From assembly GCF_014805625.2 (NCBI RefSeq), contig NW_023998414.1:4000622-4064621 (forward strand): a stretch of DNA of 64,000 bases. The letters are read 5' to 3'. A program made the position numbers and the translations under genes. The stretch comes from Glossina fuscipes (taxonomy: Eukaryota; Arthropoda; Insecta; Diptera; Glossinidae). Position 1 is the stretch's first letter; every line of letters begins with the position of its first letter. The notes under the pieces were generated by a model that was not told where the DNA came from, searched no databases, and was given only the letters and a program-made list of their open reading frames with translations. Below, piece by piece: positions 14,002-26,800 of the stretch.

Positions 14002-14196
14002 TTGTGTGCTCAGTATCGTTCTAAACGTATTCGATCGATCCGAGAATTGCGTTCGTTTCACTCCAAGGCTTGCAAATCGAGATTGAATGATTTCGGAGAG
14101 TTAGATAAACAATCTGAAGTTTATATAATCGAGAAAGTCGAATTTGAAGAAAGCATGCACGAAGAACAATTTCTTCCCAAAACTTATGCGAAATAA
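14002..14196 (+). CDS. Candidate orphan coding exon, 64 codons, unrecognised
   Basis: Opens after AG at 14000-14001 (or 14012-14013) and runs to TAA with charged, protein-like composition: Arg/Lys-rich first half, then a Glu-rich second half (VYIIEKVEFEESMHEEQF). The segment VYIIEKV is reminiscent of the first strand of a chromodomain (xYVVEKI), but the rest of that fold is absent. It begins with Leu or Tyr, not Met, and its phase (0) does not match the nearby donor at 13907 (2 spare bases). It could be a terminal exon whose partner is outside view, a degraded fragment, or chance. Confidence 0.2.
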   Translation: MCAQYRSKRIRSIRELRSFHSKACKSRLNDFGELDKQSEVYIIEKVEFEESMHEEQFLPKTYAK

Positions 14197-15109
14197 TTAT
14201 TTTGTTTATCGCGTGTTTTTGTTAAAATATTAAAATTTCTTGCAACAAATGCACAAAAACAAAAATGCGTAAGTGTTCCAAACGTCTTACGTAATTATGA
14301 ATAATCAAGTAATCATGAATGCGATAACACTAACATTTCGTAATGTCAGAAGTACTGCTATGGTTGCGTTTCTTCCGTTTTGCAAGCCGCCCGATGCTTT
14401 GAGAAATGAATGAGAAATTTTTCTATTAAAAAAGAATTTTGCATTATAAAGCAGTTGCTTACATCCTAAATGAAATGTGTGTTTGTTACGCGTGTTTACT
14501 TATCAACTTGTTGTCGTGTGATTCAATTCTGAAGCACGTAATGTGCATACGTTCACCATTAAATGACATATTTGACGTTTCCGCACTTAATAATGTTGTG
14601 TGCTTGACAAAGTGCAACGTATTATGTCATTTATAATAACGATCTTCATTAAGATATTTAGAAGACATCTTTTCTTATCCGATGGGTAGCATTTATTTTA
14701 TTATATTATTTCGCTTCATTGGCGACGAGTCCTTGGAAGGATTAATCCGCTAGAACTGCGAACAACTTTTCGCAACAAGTCCTAATCTTGAAATGTGTCA
14801 CGTTGTCCTTTTTAGTTTCCCCTATTGTGAATGTCGCGAACACGTTTGTTCCCACTTAATACATAAAGCAATTTACCCGCTCTGCAAATGATTAATGATA
14901 TTTTTAATATCGAACGATTCAAGCCGTCTATGTTGTGCATTCAACTATTAATAATGTTTGAGAAAACAGGTAAGTAAATTGAATTCCGCTATGAACGAAT
15001 CTGTGTTAGCTTCTAACCACATCTTAAAAAAAGCAAGTAAGATAATTATATTCAGTCGTGATCGAATCTTTTGCATCCATTATCGTTATCCTAAAAAAAG
15101 ACAAAAAAA
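14197..15109. other. Gene-free stretch
   Basis: Nothing supported. A good donor-like AACAG|GTAAGT at about 14970 stands alone, with no open frame or acceptor partner around it. Confidence 0.5.
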
Positions 15110-15390
15110 GTAAAAGAAATAAATTTGCATACTCTCTTGTGGGCGTTGCAGGCTTGTCCTTGGAAAAATTCAAGTCCCTTCCAAATTGTTTTGCAAAATT
15201 ATAATATGTGTAAAGGGGAGAATCACAAATGTTACACAGTTGCCCAGACAGACAGAGGGAAAGACGAACAGACAGTCATGTTTAGGTGCAACTCAAATTT
15301 GAACCTGGCCAACAATATGTATAGTTTATGGGGCTTTTAAAGCATGCTTCTGCGCCTTATAAAGGTATTAAAAAATATATATATGTATGA
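15110..15390. repeat. Fragment of a family-A-like dispersed repeat with a GACAGACAGAGGG tract
   Basis: Contains CTTGTCCTTGGAAAAATTCAAG, CAGACAGACAGAGGGAAAGACG and the TTTATGGGG...AAAGGTATTAAAAA end shared with bases 1-170. Open frames here are incidental. Confidence 0.5.
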
Positions 15391-15889
15391 TTCACTTGTG
15401 TATCAAAATAGTGTCTTTGTTAGCCTTGAGTTCACTGTAGCTTGCGTTTACTTCAGAAGAATTCCCATTCGCCTATTCGAGGATTATTAACATGTGTGTG
15501 CCACATGTGTGTGCCACACGCTGACTTCTCGCAATTTATCGAAATAGTAACTATATATATACATATATATATGTATAACGTATTTGTTACTTAATGCATT
15601 ATATTTCAAACCTCGCGCCATGTGCAGGGACAATGTGATGCACTGCTGACACTATAATGAACAGAGGCAAGCATTTGCTCTTAATAATTCGCCGAATTGA
15701 TTTGTAAAGGATATAACAAGAACGCCTAGCAGTAGCTCAGGTGACCTTTTTATTATGGATAACGAGGAGGGAGACATCTGGTAATCTGGTTGATGTCAGA
15801 GCGCGTTTAATTTAACAGCCCGACCGATAATAGAGAAAATTTCTTAATTGGTTTAATATGCCATAGTACAAAATTGCTCATTACGGATG

Positions 15890-16470
15890 TGTAACAATCC
15901 TGTCGCTGAATTTATTCCACGAGACAGGGCTTTAAGATACTAATACTACACCTCTTCCACCTACAAAAGACTGTATTCTTCCGCATGTTCAGAGACTGTT
16001 GTGGGTCAACATGGTAGCGGTCTCGGTCTACTTGCTTAAATTCAGTGAGTACACAATATTCCTGCCTGGCTTTTACTGAAATTCGGCTAAAATCTGATTT
16101 GCATCCTTCGAAACTTTTTCCCAACATATTTCATTTTTCGGACCAGGTGACTTGGATCGGTCCGGTGGTGGTGTTTTAATTGCCATAACAGTCGCCTTTC
16201 CGTCCTGCTTATTCCAGAATTTATTCCTTCTCGGATAAAAGTTGTTCCCCTATTACAACAAACACTCAAGGAGTCATAGTGTTGGGTGATTTTAGTATGC
16301 GGCACATCATGTGGTACCCTGGCCATAATTCATGCTATATGAGTGCTATCACCGTATCTGACGGACCTAACGTGATTATCATTGAATTATTAACTTGAAC
16401 CGCCGTCAGTACGACCAATGTCATTCTTTATTCTTTAGTCTTAGTTCGGCAAACTTTTCTAAATTACTTT
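15890..16470 (+). pseudogene. Decayed LINE (non-LTR retrotransposon) endonuclease fragment
   Basis: Two motifs of the apurinic/apyrimidinic-type endonuclease that LINEs use to nick target DNA are readable on the + strand: DRSGGGVLIAI at 16155-16187 and VIVLGDFSMRHIMWY at 16273-16317 (the family's VLVGDFNLPxIxW). They lie in different frames (frameshift) and are closer together than in an intact domain, so there is also an internal loss. Several stops interrupt the rest. The jockey/CR1-like groups have the closest motif style. No reverse transcriptase domain was recognised downstream. The - strand open frames at 15912-16326 are shadows of this remnant. Confidence 0.6.
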
Positions 16471-17721
16471 GAATTTATCTGATTATCTTTTACTTTACCT
16501 AAAGACTCGTATTGTGTCAAGACATTGCTTATCCTTCTATTGCAAGTACGCTAGGTCAATGAATCACCATAACACGCTAAATGTGCTTGAATGTACTGCG
16601 GTCGTATAGTCTCCTTTCTATGGATGTTATTATATTGATTCGATTGAATCACTCTGAAAGCAATGGCTGCTTATCGCTGCTAGGAGTTCGGGGTGGGATG
16701 CGTTAGTTTCTTTGCCATCTTATGAAAATAGATCGCTGTGCTTAGTCTTTCCTCCATTAGAAACCTTAGTTGCGGCCCGGCGTTTTTAAGAGAGTTTAAC
16801 TTCAATGCTCCTAATCGTTCTTCTAAAAATTTTCTATTCATAAATATATAATATGAGCTTTTTAATTCGTTTAGGATCTTTCGCGAAAGTCTAAACGAAA
16901 TCTATAACTTGAACTCAATATCGGATTCTTTAGATGCTATGAAAGCAACTCCCTCAGTATGCACCTTCTGTCTACGCCTATCGTATCTAAATTGACTTTC
17001 ATTCGTAACGCTTCGTATGATTCGTAAATTAAGCTAAATATGTTTACCATTACCGATTGTCCTACTCCTAGCTCAGAATTCTATTGGTTGTTAGCTAGAT
17101 TTTTAAAATTTACTCCCAATATTTAGCTTAAAATATATTTGTAAGTGTCTCATTTAGCTATTGTTAGTTTTATTGTAGCAAGCTGGATGTGTAAGTAAAT
17201 GATATGTAAAATATTCGCAATAGTCGTTGACATATATCTATATATATATAAGCAATTCATAATTCTTAAAGCTATTATTGCGGAGGTTTGCTCTAGCGCG
17301 TTACTTAACTTTCACTTATTATTTTTTAATGATAAAATTATGCAGTGTCGCGGAAGTTTACTTTCACAGAATTTACAGCGATTTTGCTTAAACTACACAT
17401 TTAATGCTTTGTTGTTTTATCTGCTGATAATGCACGGAAAAAAAATGCCTAATAAGCTTTTAGACATCTTCTATACCAACAATTGAAAATGCATTCATTT
17501 CAACAAGAAGAAGGAGAACAAGGACGAGATGCAAATTTAAAAAAGAAAAGATGATTAAAGCGGTACGTGTTGCGATATTATGTAATAGATAGGATACTGG
17601 TCGTCATAATCAAAGGTTGCCTCAATTAGTTTCTTTTGCACAAGAACAGGACAAACCGCTTAGGCAATCAATTTGAGAAAGTTGTTTAACGTGTTGTTTT
17701 TGAAATAGTAGGATTCATATT

Positions 17722-17746
17722 GAGAGAGAGAGAGAGAGAGAGAGAG
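17722..17746. repeat. (GA)n microsatellite
   Basis: 25 bases of perfect GA. The two overlapping short frames on both strands are by-products. Confidence 0.95.
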
Positions 17747-18419
17747 TTGGTTGGAGAGTTGCAAGCTCTCGTATTCCTGGCGGAGTGCGTTCACTCGCAT
17801 CTCCCTTGTCTCATGGAAGACATTATACAGCTTTCTTGTTTTCAAAACGCGATTAAAGATGAGCATGGTGTTGTTGCTTATCTCATATTAGAAAAATTTA
17901 ATATGATATAAATTTGCGAAGAAGATAAATTTTCAATAATTTATTTAAATGAACTTGAATCGCTCACGCAATTACATGTTCACCCTGAGCAATTATTTTT
18001 AAAGCCAAAATTAATTGCATTGAAATTGGAAAAGATTTAATGCCCGTACAAAATAATCCACTTGTTGAATGTATTTTTGTTTCCTCGTCTCACTCTCCGT
18101 AATCGCAAAAGCAATAAATATGATGAATATTGCAATTCATGTTGCAAGGAATTTCGTTCACCCGTCACATCCGCTTTTTGGGACTGTTTGTGCAGTAAGC
18201 AATATAGATATAGATCGATATCTAATAAAAAAAGCAAAGCTTCAAAATTTCCCATATCTGGTGCATTTTTATGAGTTAGTTATAAAAGTATTTATCGATT
18301 GTTAAAATTCTCCCATAATGCATACACGACCAACGCATAAACAAATTTTTAATTTTCATTTTCAATTTTTGCAGCTGTAAGAGTTCGAAGAATGAACAAA
18401 CGAACAAAAAACAAATAAA

Positions 18420-18715
18420 AATATTGTATTCGGTTGTGCCCGAATCCATAAATACACATTACTTGTCGCTACAAAACAAAACTAAATTTTTTTTATATTC
18501 TACATAATATGCACTTTTCTTGATTTGGTCTGTCGATGCATTACTAGACTGACGTGACCCATTTTCACTTTTCAACTTGTATGCAAGCACTTCTAATTTG
18601 TTTATCGAATTCAAACTCGTTATCTTATTTTTATGGCGGAGATTACAAAGACCCGGCAGACAGATGGACAGACAAGCTTAAATGAAATTGGAAGTTAATA
18701 TCTAGCCAGATTATT
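18420..18715. repeat. Dispersed repeat remnant with CGGTTGTGCCCGAAT end and GACAGATGGACAGAC tract
   Basis: CGGTTGTGCCCGAATCCATAAATAC resembles ends of common fly repeats. The later CGGCAGACAGATGGACAGACAAG is nearly the same as 32908-32933, so the two are likely copies of one element. Confidence 0.45.
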
Positions 18716-20144
18716 TTACAGGATCTCTTCTTCATTTTTCCAAATGTTGCAAACGTTCTCACAAACTGAATATAACTCCAATTATGAAATTATGAAAATA
18801 TAACACTAGCTCAGTAGCATACAATCATTAATATGCGAATACCTACGCAATTTTTGCTATGTATTTTCCGAGAGTAAAAATATCATTGAATAGGAAAACT
18901 TTGTTAAATTCGTTAAATTAAGCACAATTTGAATTTTCCACCAACCGCTCGCCTTTACAACTTTAATAATAAACTCAGTCACAAGCAAAGGGTATTGTTG
19001 CTGTAAAACAAAGTAAGAGAATTAACTTTTGCTCTTAACAAGAAACGAAGCAAAGCAAATTTAACTAATTTCACTAGAAAAGTTTGTGAGCAAAAAGAAA
19101 AGAAAAAATATACATTCTGTACTTTTAAATGGAGCCTTGATTATTTTTATAGAGCTCTTTTAGGATCTCATAGAAAAAATTCCGAAAAAAAAAAAACTTA
19201 CTTTAATTTAGCACTACATCAAAGCTTGTACGCTGCCATATAGGAGGGGAACATGTACGCTGATAACGACATCACATCGTTCGACCTAACGACAATAATA
19301 ATATATGTGTGTGTTTTATGCGGCGTCTAGAGCAAATTACGTCCAACATGTGAAGCAACAAGTTGACAATAACCACAGCACAACATAAATGTTTACGTTA
19401 ATAACGTGTAGTACGACATTGACTAGAAACGAACAAACTCTCTTATGCTTGTCTGCACTTATTTTCAACTAAAAAATATGAACTTGAAAAAGACAAGAGT
19501 AGATTGTATTTGTTGGTGATATGGAACTGGCTTTAGAAGAACACCATTTCGACATAAACTAATCACGTTGAAGACTATTTGGCCGAGAAGACCAATGAAA
19601 AACTATTTCGATTGAATAATTCTTTCTGATATATGCAACTCACTATAAATAGTTAAATAGTTAAAGCTTTTCGGTTAACATCGAATGTAGCATCTAATGA
19701 ACGTGCAGAATTTCACTGTCTGCTTCAAATATGCCTATACACTTCCAAGAATGCCCAATGTTTTAATGACTATCAGTTTGTAACATTTTCATCATGACCT
19801 ATCGAAACAGTCCTTAGTGTCAGAAAGACGATTGTCAAGTTTGTAGAAAACTTTGTAAAACTGTGGCGAAAGCATAAGGCAACGCGTCGAATTATTCAAG
19901 GATTTTCAGGCCGTTCATTAAATAAATAAAATATGAATAGAGTATACGGAATTTACCGCTTTCCTTGTTAGTATAGGTGCAAAGAGCAAGCTTGCAAATG
20001 ATCTTCATTGACATGCAAACAGCAGAGGGAAAGCTAAAAAATTGTCAGATATATTTTACTATAACTCTTCACAACATTTACGCTGGCAGTTACATAAGAT
20101 TTGACTGCAAGAAAATCTGCCGTGAAAGGGGCTAAGATCATATT

Positions 20145-20455
20145 AGATACAGACGAGATATTAGACACAAGATGTTGTACACTGGATGCTAGATATTAAA
20201 AAAGCAGTTACCTGATACCAGATTAAGATCTGACTGGATACTAGACGATAGACACGAGATATTAGGCACAAGATGCTGTACGCTGGATGGTAGATAATAA
20301 AAACACCAGTTACCTGATACTAGATTAAGATCAGACTGGATACTAGACGATAGACACGAGATGTTAGACAAGATATTGAACACAGGATGGTAGATAATAA
20401 AAACACCAATTACCTGATACCAGATTAAGATCAGACTGGATCCTAGACAATAGAC
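20145..20455. repeat. Minisatellite, about three copies of a ~100-bp unit
   Basis: The phrase TTACCTGATAC recurs at about 20208, 20310 and 20410 (spacing 102 then 100 bases). It is each time followed by a CAGATTAAGATC-like and an ACTGGAT-ACTAGAC-like block, and preceded by a GATGTTGTACACTGGATG-like block. Inside each unit there are shorter, variant 8-12 base repeats (TAGAC/GATAC). An incomplete copy opens the array. The 64-codon - strand frame here is a by-product of the repeat. Confidence 0.85.
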
Positions 20456-21379
20456 GTACTATCACCTATTACTGATGCGATTCCACTTATTATGATTATT
20501 CACACTACGGATATTATCATCAAAAATATTCGGGCTCTTTGCCTAAAACCCACACAACAAAATAGCTTAATGGAGCATAGCGTTGCAACAAAAATCGTGT
20601 CGCGAACAGTATTTCTTATCAGCATAAAGACATATTGTATTCTATCTGCTAGAGATTGTTTCTTTAGCATATTTCGTATATTAAATCATCAAAAATTCTT
20701 AAAAATCTTAAATTTAACATAGCACAAATATAATGTTATTCGGCTATGGTTGCTTTTGTAACATAACGCTTTTAGCAACAGGTCACATATGATGATACAC
20801 GTCATAGCAAACGAGAGAATATAGCTTTTAAGACCTAGGCCGAGGCAAATAAACAAGGGATAATAATAAAAAAAGAAAAGGAACCGCATTTACTTTATGT
20901 CAACGAAGAAAAAGAATTATTTCAATAAAATTCTGCCTAAACAAACAAAGTCGTGCCAACAATGTTATTTGTGTTTAAATATTTACGTTTGCCTGACACA
21001 TAAAGTTACTACTTGTCGTAAAAAATTTATTATCTAAAAACAAAGTAAAGTCGTCTTTTCAGCCTTACGACGACGTTAATCGTCAAGTCGACAAACTATG
21101 AAAATCTTGAAAGAAAAATATGTATACATGTATACATATATGTATATACGTACATATATGCATATATATGAAAATATGTTTTTTTTTTTTTTTTTTTTTT
21201 AAATTTTTGAAAGAAATTAAACGGCATCAAATTCCTTTTAAAGATAAAAGTTATTGGTTCATGTCATTTTTATTTATCGTACCTGGATTTCTTTAAAAAG
21301 TCAATTCTGGAAAATCACTTTTTCACATAATTCTGCTCCTATTTGAATAATAATCGGAATTAACTTGATAAATAAAAAG

Positions 21380-21660
21380 GTTATTGAGTAAGATAATGCT
21401 CTTACCTAACTCCAAAGTGAAAAGTCAGATAGAGTTCTATCAAAAGATCTATGAGCCAAGCTCACATACGGTTTTTTTGGGAACTACACGATCATTGAAC
21501 TTATCCCCCAATAAATTGATGGTGCCAGCAAATGTCTACCAGATGTATGTTGACGGATTTTGTCAAAGTCCCATACGGTGCTCATTGCTTTCGGAATAAC
21601 TTTTTGCAATTTCTATACCCTGCACAACTATGTATGCATGGTATTTTACATATAATGGCG
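21380..21660. repeat. Dispersed repeat family C, copy 1
   Basis: CCAAAGTGAAAAGTC, CCAAGCTCACATACGG, TTTGGGAACTACACGATCA and CAACTATGTATGCATGG recur in order at 43730-44005 with substitutions. Two short frames called here are not supported as genes. Confidence 0.55.
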
Positions 21661-23647
21661 AGGTCTAAACAATATATTGAAGAAAAAATTTGGACCAAAT
21701 CGCAATCGGAAGTGTCTTTCATTTAACCGTACTTTCGGAACCATAAAATGGATGGTCATATATATATATACATGTGTCTTGTCTACCAAATAACGACAGT
21801 GTCAATTGCGATCAGGCTTGCCAGATTTGAATGTTGGAAGCACTTATTGTGTTTGGTATTGTCTGTATACGGTAGAGCATACTTTGAAAACTTATCGTTC
21901 CTTTGAATTCGATCTGTGCTTTCTTTAACGAAAAGAATGCAATATATTTATATACATATTAGATTTAAGAGAAATATTTAACTTGTATTCGAATTGCACT
22001 ATCCGGGAAGAACTATTGTCCTTGGATAATATATTTCAAATTGTTCGAAACGAATATTAAAACTATTATGATGGTTACAACTATTTGTTATTACTTTACT
22101 TTAATTTATTACCCACGAAAGACGAAAGAAGAAAGAGTATATATAGAAAGAGTTTTGAAAACCCGATTAGCGATATTTTTTTTTTTTAATTTTTTTTTTA
22201 TAGAAAATAAAGTCAGCGAAAACACGCTTTGCTTACTTTATTAGGATATCGTATTAATTAAATGTCATGCGACAAAACTTATTCATTGAAATATCGCTGA
22301 GACAAGTTGACGATTATGTACACAATTGTGTATTAAATGTGATTGTGATCAACTAGTACATGGTAATACGGCAAAATGTTACGTATATAAATCCTTTATT
22401 CTTTATATCTTCAATCCATTTATAAAAATCCTTCAACAAAACGATTAATAAGAAGTAGAAAACTGTTTGCTAAAAGCGTTTAACGGCTTGTAAAAAGTAC
22501 TTTTCTCACTTACTGAATATAAATAAGTTTTTATTAATGTACCAAGTCCGGTATATGCTGTGGCTGACGCATGGGTATGGTGTTGTTTATCGCCGAAAAC
22601 TTTGCGAAATAAGCAAAGGCACATATTTAGCAATTTTGGATCAAACTTCGCCGATTCTCTTTAACTATTTTCTTCAGCGGGTCGACGCAATTCATCAACC
22701 TTCTGTGAAGAGCTTGTGCTATTTGCAAACATTTTTTTCTTTTCTGCTCAAACTCAAAGACTTGTCAAATGCCACAGTCAACATTTTGAATGGATTGAAG
22801 CACTTAATGTTATTTATTTTTCACAAAAAATTTAATACAAAATTCTGTTCGATAGCATAAAAATTGGTAATGCTAAGCACACCAAAGCACACACATCAAC
22901 TTTTTTTTTTTTATATGCCAAGAACAAATGAATAATGCAAGATAACCGATAATATCAACAGACGTGGCGGAAATGTCTCAAATCAATCTCAAAAGATCGA
23001 AAATGGAATGTACATAGCCCATGAGTCCATTTGAAAAGTCGTCCTTTTTTTTTGCACACACCTCGTATACTTCGTTTTAGTAGGAAAAGTATACTTGAAA
23101 TGCATTAAATGTATTTATAGCAAAAACTTACCGATACTCTTGTTTTTCATTTGACCTTTAAAAATCAGTTAGTTACCAGAGATAATAAGAGTAAATGTAT
23201 AAGAGCTTAAGAAAAACAATGTTTTTATTGTACTCAAGGCAAACTCTGTTACTTCGTATGCATAGTTTGTATCCATGAGCGGGTATTAAAACTGTATAGA
23301 TAAAATCTTCTTAGAATTTATATTACAAATTTGCAACAACAAAGTCATTGACAACATTAATATGAATTACATATCTGTTAAAATTTTAAACATAACATAT
23401 GAGTGTTTGTTGCCTTAATGCGCTTCCTAAGCATTGTACTTTAAATGGAAAATTAAACTATCCTCTTCAAACTTCAAATGATTCTCAAAATTTCGTTATA
23501 CTTTTCTTTCTTTTTTTTTTTTTTTTTTCTTTTACGAAATGATAAAATCTTTTCAGTAAGAATTCTCTTCTCGGCATTACATAAGCAATTGTAAGCTGTA
23601 CGCTTTAATTTCAAGGAGAATGCGAACTTTTGAAAAACGAACTCATT

Positions 23648-23719
23648 TGATGATGATGATGATAATGATGATGATGATGATGATTATGATTATGATTACG
23701 ATGATGATGATGATGATGA
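23648..23719. repeat. (GAT)n microsatellite with GATAAT/GATTAT variants
   Basis: About 24 triplets, interrupted by AAT, TAT and TAC variants. No coding frame uses it. Confidence 0.9.
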
Positions 23720-23786
23720 ACATAATCGCAAAGTAGTCTAACCAGTTTTAGTATTTATATATGGGATAAAATCATACGAGGATATC

Positions 23787-23816
23787 TATCTATATATCTT
23801 TATAGATATATAGATA
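23787..23816. repeat. Perfect A+T-rich palindrome, 13-base arms and 4-base loop
   Basis: TATCTATATATCT and AGATATATAGATA are exact reverse complements around TTAT. Likely a by-product of (TATC)/(TA) microsatellite sequence; can form a cruciform. Confidence 0.7.
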
Positions 23817-26800
23817 TATATATAAATGTCATGAGATTTTCTTTGATGGTTGATTGCCTGGTTGGTTGCCTACACAATCAAAGCAACATATATGAAGTAA
23901 TAAAATATTTTTCTGATTTATTTATAAAAGGGAAAGAGCTGCTATCCTAAAAGCCGCACGACCTTAAGTATATATTATAGATAAATATCACAAATTTGCT
24001 TTGTTATTGGACAGCTTGTGGGCTTTATTTTCATACAAAACTTTTATTTAACTTTAGAGTTTTACAATAATTTCTGCTATAGTTTGTAAAATTTCTGATG
24101 AAATATGTTTTAAATTTTTCTGCTTTTTTCAAAGCATTTTTTGTTTTCCTCTTTTTAATTTCGTTACCACTCTGTGATTGGCATTTCAGGTTTCCCATGG
24201 AAACCAGCTAAAAATGTAACCGCAACTTTCTGTTTTATAACGTAATTTTTGTGGTGTATGGAAACACAACACAGACGAACGGTTTGATGGACTATTTAAA
24301 CAATCTTAGAATAGGCCATCATTTAAGACTCTTATATAAGTACATTTATGCGGAATCAGTAAAGACAAAGTACGTACATATATTGAGGTTAGATTTTTTA
24401 TTGTTGTTGTTGTTGTATGTATAATGAATGACCTGACAATTGCTACGATTTCAAGTTAATCCTTGCAAATATTTATCTATTTACAAAACTAATAAGTTTC
24501 CCTTGCAGAGGTGAAAATATTACTAAAATCCATACTCATGTTACGATCAGAAAAATAAAAGTCTTCCGAAGGACAATGAAAAGCAAATATCGTTTACGCC
24601 AATCGTCTGAACATAAAGCATTTTATATATACATAGAGAAAGGTTTGAAATTGATTTACATATAATTCGAGTTATCTTTGATGATTTTTCGTCAAGTTAC
24701 ATCAGTTACATGTTTACTTACCAAATGCGTTCTACTAACATTATTGATTAAATCATGCTTGTCGACTATCGAGCATAAGCTGTTCCGTTAGAATTATACA
24801 TTGGCAAATGATGAGTAATGTTCATGTTTGAATTTATGACGGAAATCCATGTCCAGAGTTTCAATTATTTGGCGAGAATTTTTCGACGGCGGCTATGCCT
24901 ATTAACGGCAAGCTTTCTCTTGCCAATGAAAAATGCATAAGTTTCGCATTCTTCGCATTGGAACAGCATGGCAATGCTAAGTTCATTTAACATTCATCTA
25001 TGAGTAAATCTGAAATATGATAAGCATCAGAAAACCATAAAGTTTTCCATAAATATTTACAAAAGCCATTCTAGGACACGACTTGTGGCGAACGTGAATT
25101 TTAAAATTTGGCGTTTGTTATATAAAACATTTACTCATATCACGTAGCCCTGAAGACAGTAAGAGTGTGTTTTGATATAATTGCACTGTAATGAAGGAAT
25201 ATAACGTTTCCTCTTTAAAATCCTTTGGGTTTTTCAGATTGTTCACACAAATCGTATTGCATTTATTTGGTGGTTGCAGTTCTCTTAAGCGCTGCTTAAA
25301 GACGAAAGTTAACAAAGTTTGGTTTTAATTTTTCCTCAAAATTTTCATTGGAAATTCACAGATGCTTTAATTATTGAAAAACTGTAATAGAAGGTTAAAA
25401 GAAATTTGATAATTTCACTTATGCTAAAGTCAATGTCTTTCCCATTACAAAATGCACTCACCGCAGAAAGGCTATAGTGTATTAACGCAGTGTCCCCTCG
25501 TTTTTCAAATTACTTGGTACTTATACGTAAAGGTCACTTACTCACTTCGATGCTAGTCAAGAAAATATTGCAGTGCATTATGTGCGATACAATAAACTCA
25601 ACATACTCACCCATCAACTCCCGCTCGGCAATGTATCACATTTCGGCCATATGCACTAATGCGATATGTGTAAGTATGTTATCCATAATTTATTGCAGAA
25701 TAAGTAAATATTGTAAAGACACACAAACATGTACTTCCGAGCTATAACCATAAGACTGAAAATCGGTATATAAAATGAAATGCAATGACTGCGCTTCCAA
25801 CCGGTTAACACATTGATGTTCACTTTAAAATTAGTGAGTGCATCCAAAAACACACTCCTTCCTTTGTTTTGTTTTGTTTTATACTACTAAGGATATAGGA
25901 CTGGCATAATCTGTAGACATCACTTAAGTCAACAGGTTAAGCGTACATTAATTTCGCTAGGATCTCCTGCTGGCGACCGAGTTGGCGAAGGAATTCTGCT
26001 TGCTTCGACCTCTGTAAAGTTAGTTTCTGTTATCTCATTATATGGGAAAGTCGCTCATTCTCTTCCACTACTACTATACTATTATTATTATATTAACATT
26101 ATTTTTGTCGCCAATGTAATCATTAGAATATCGTTTGATCAAAATGCTTGGATCGATTGGACATTGTCGACATAAAAACTTTGAAAGCCTAAAACAATGA
26201 AGGATTAGTTAAAGTTCGTAATAAAATGAAAATTTGAAAAGGGGATAATCATCTACGATTTTCGCCCTAAAGTAAATATGATTTTTTTGATTTCTATTTA
26301 GTTTAAAACACATCTGCTGATGCTTGCATTAATAATAATAGGCGAAGGGATCGATGATGATACGCTTCCACAATAGCATTAACTATTTACGATTGACTGT
26401 TCATCGTAGATTAATTGTGAATTTATTGAAAGCGAAAAATGTCATAATGTAATAACATTGATTTATTCATTTCCTCCGATGATGCAACGTGTCATTCCTT
26501 ATATTATTTAAAAGAACAAAAAAGTACAAAAGTACTGGAGAGCATGTGAATCCGAATTAGAGCAGCTATGGATACAGAAACAATTGATTATAATCTTGTA
26601 TAAGAGCATTATCAAGTATTAATGTTATGTGGCGATGACGTCATCATTCAAGATATATTAATTTAGTTTGTATGTTTGTGCTTAATCCACTTTATTGGCC
26701 TACTTTAGGGTATTTTCATTGCAAACTCCACCGTTTGAGGGTCTCTGAGTTAATTGATAACGATGGCTTTATGTGTATGTTCGGTAATGCAAACTGAATC

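Larger units (their letters stand above)
16471..20144. other. Gene-free stretch with possible LINE debris and repeat remnants
   Basis: The first 600 bases may continue the decayed LINE but show no further readable motif. The rest is A+T-rich with the (GA)n at 17722 and the repeat remnant at 18420-18715. Confidence 0.5.

Noticed and set aside
14950..14980. Strong isolated donor AACAG|GTAAGT
   Set aside because: No coding frame before it and no partner acceptor; such matches are expected by chance in 64 kb.
22537..22860. 107-codon + strand frame
   Set aside because: No recognisable domain, no promoter or splice signals; composition close to background.
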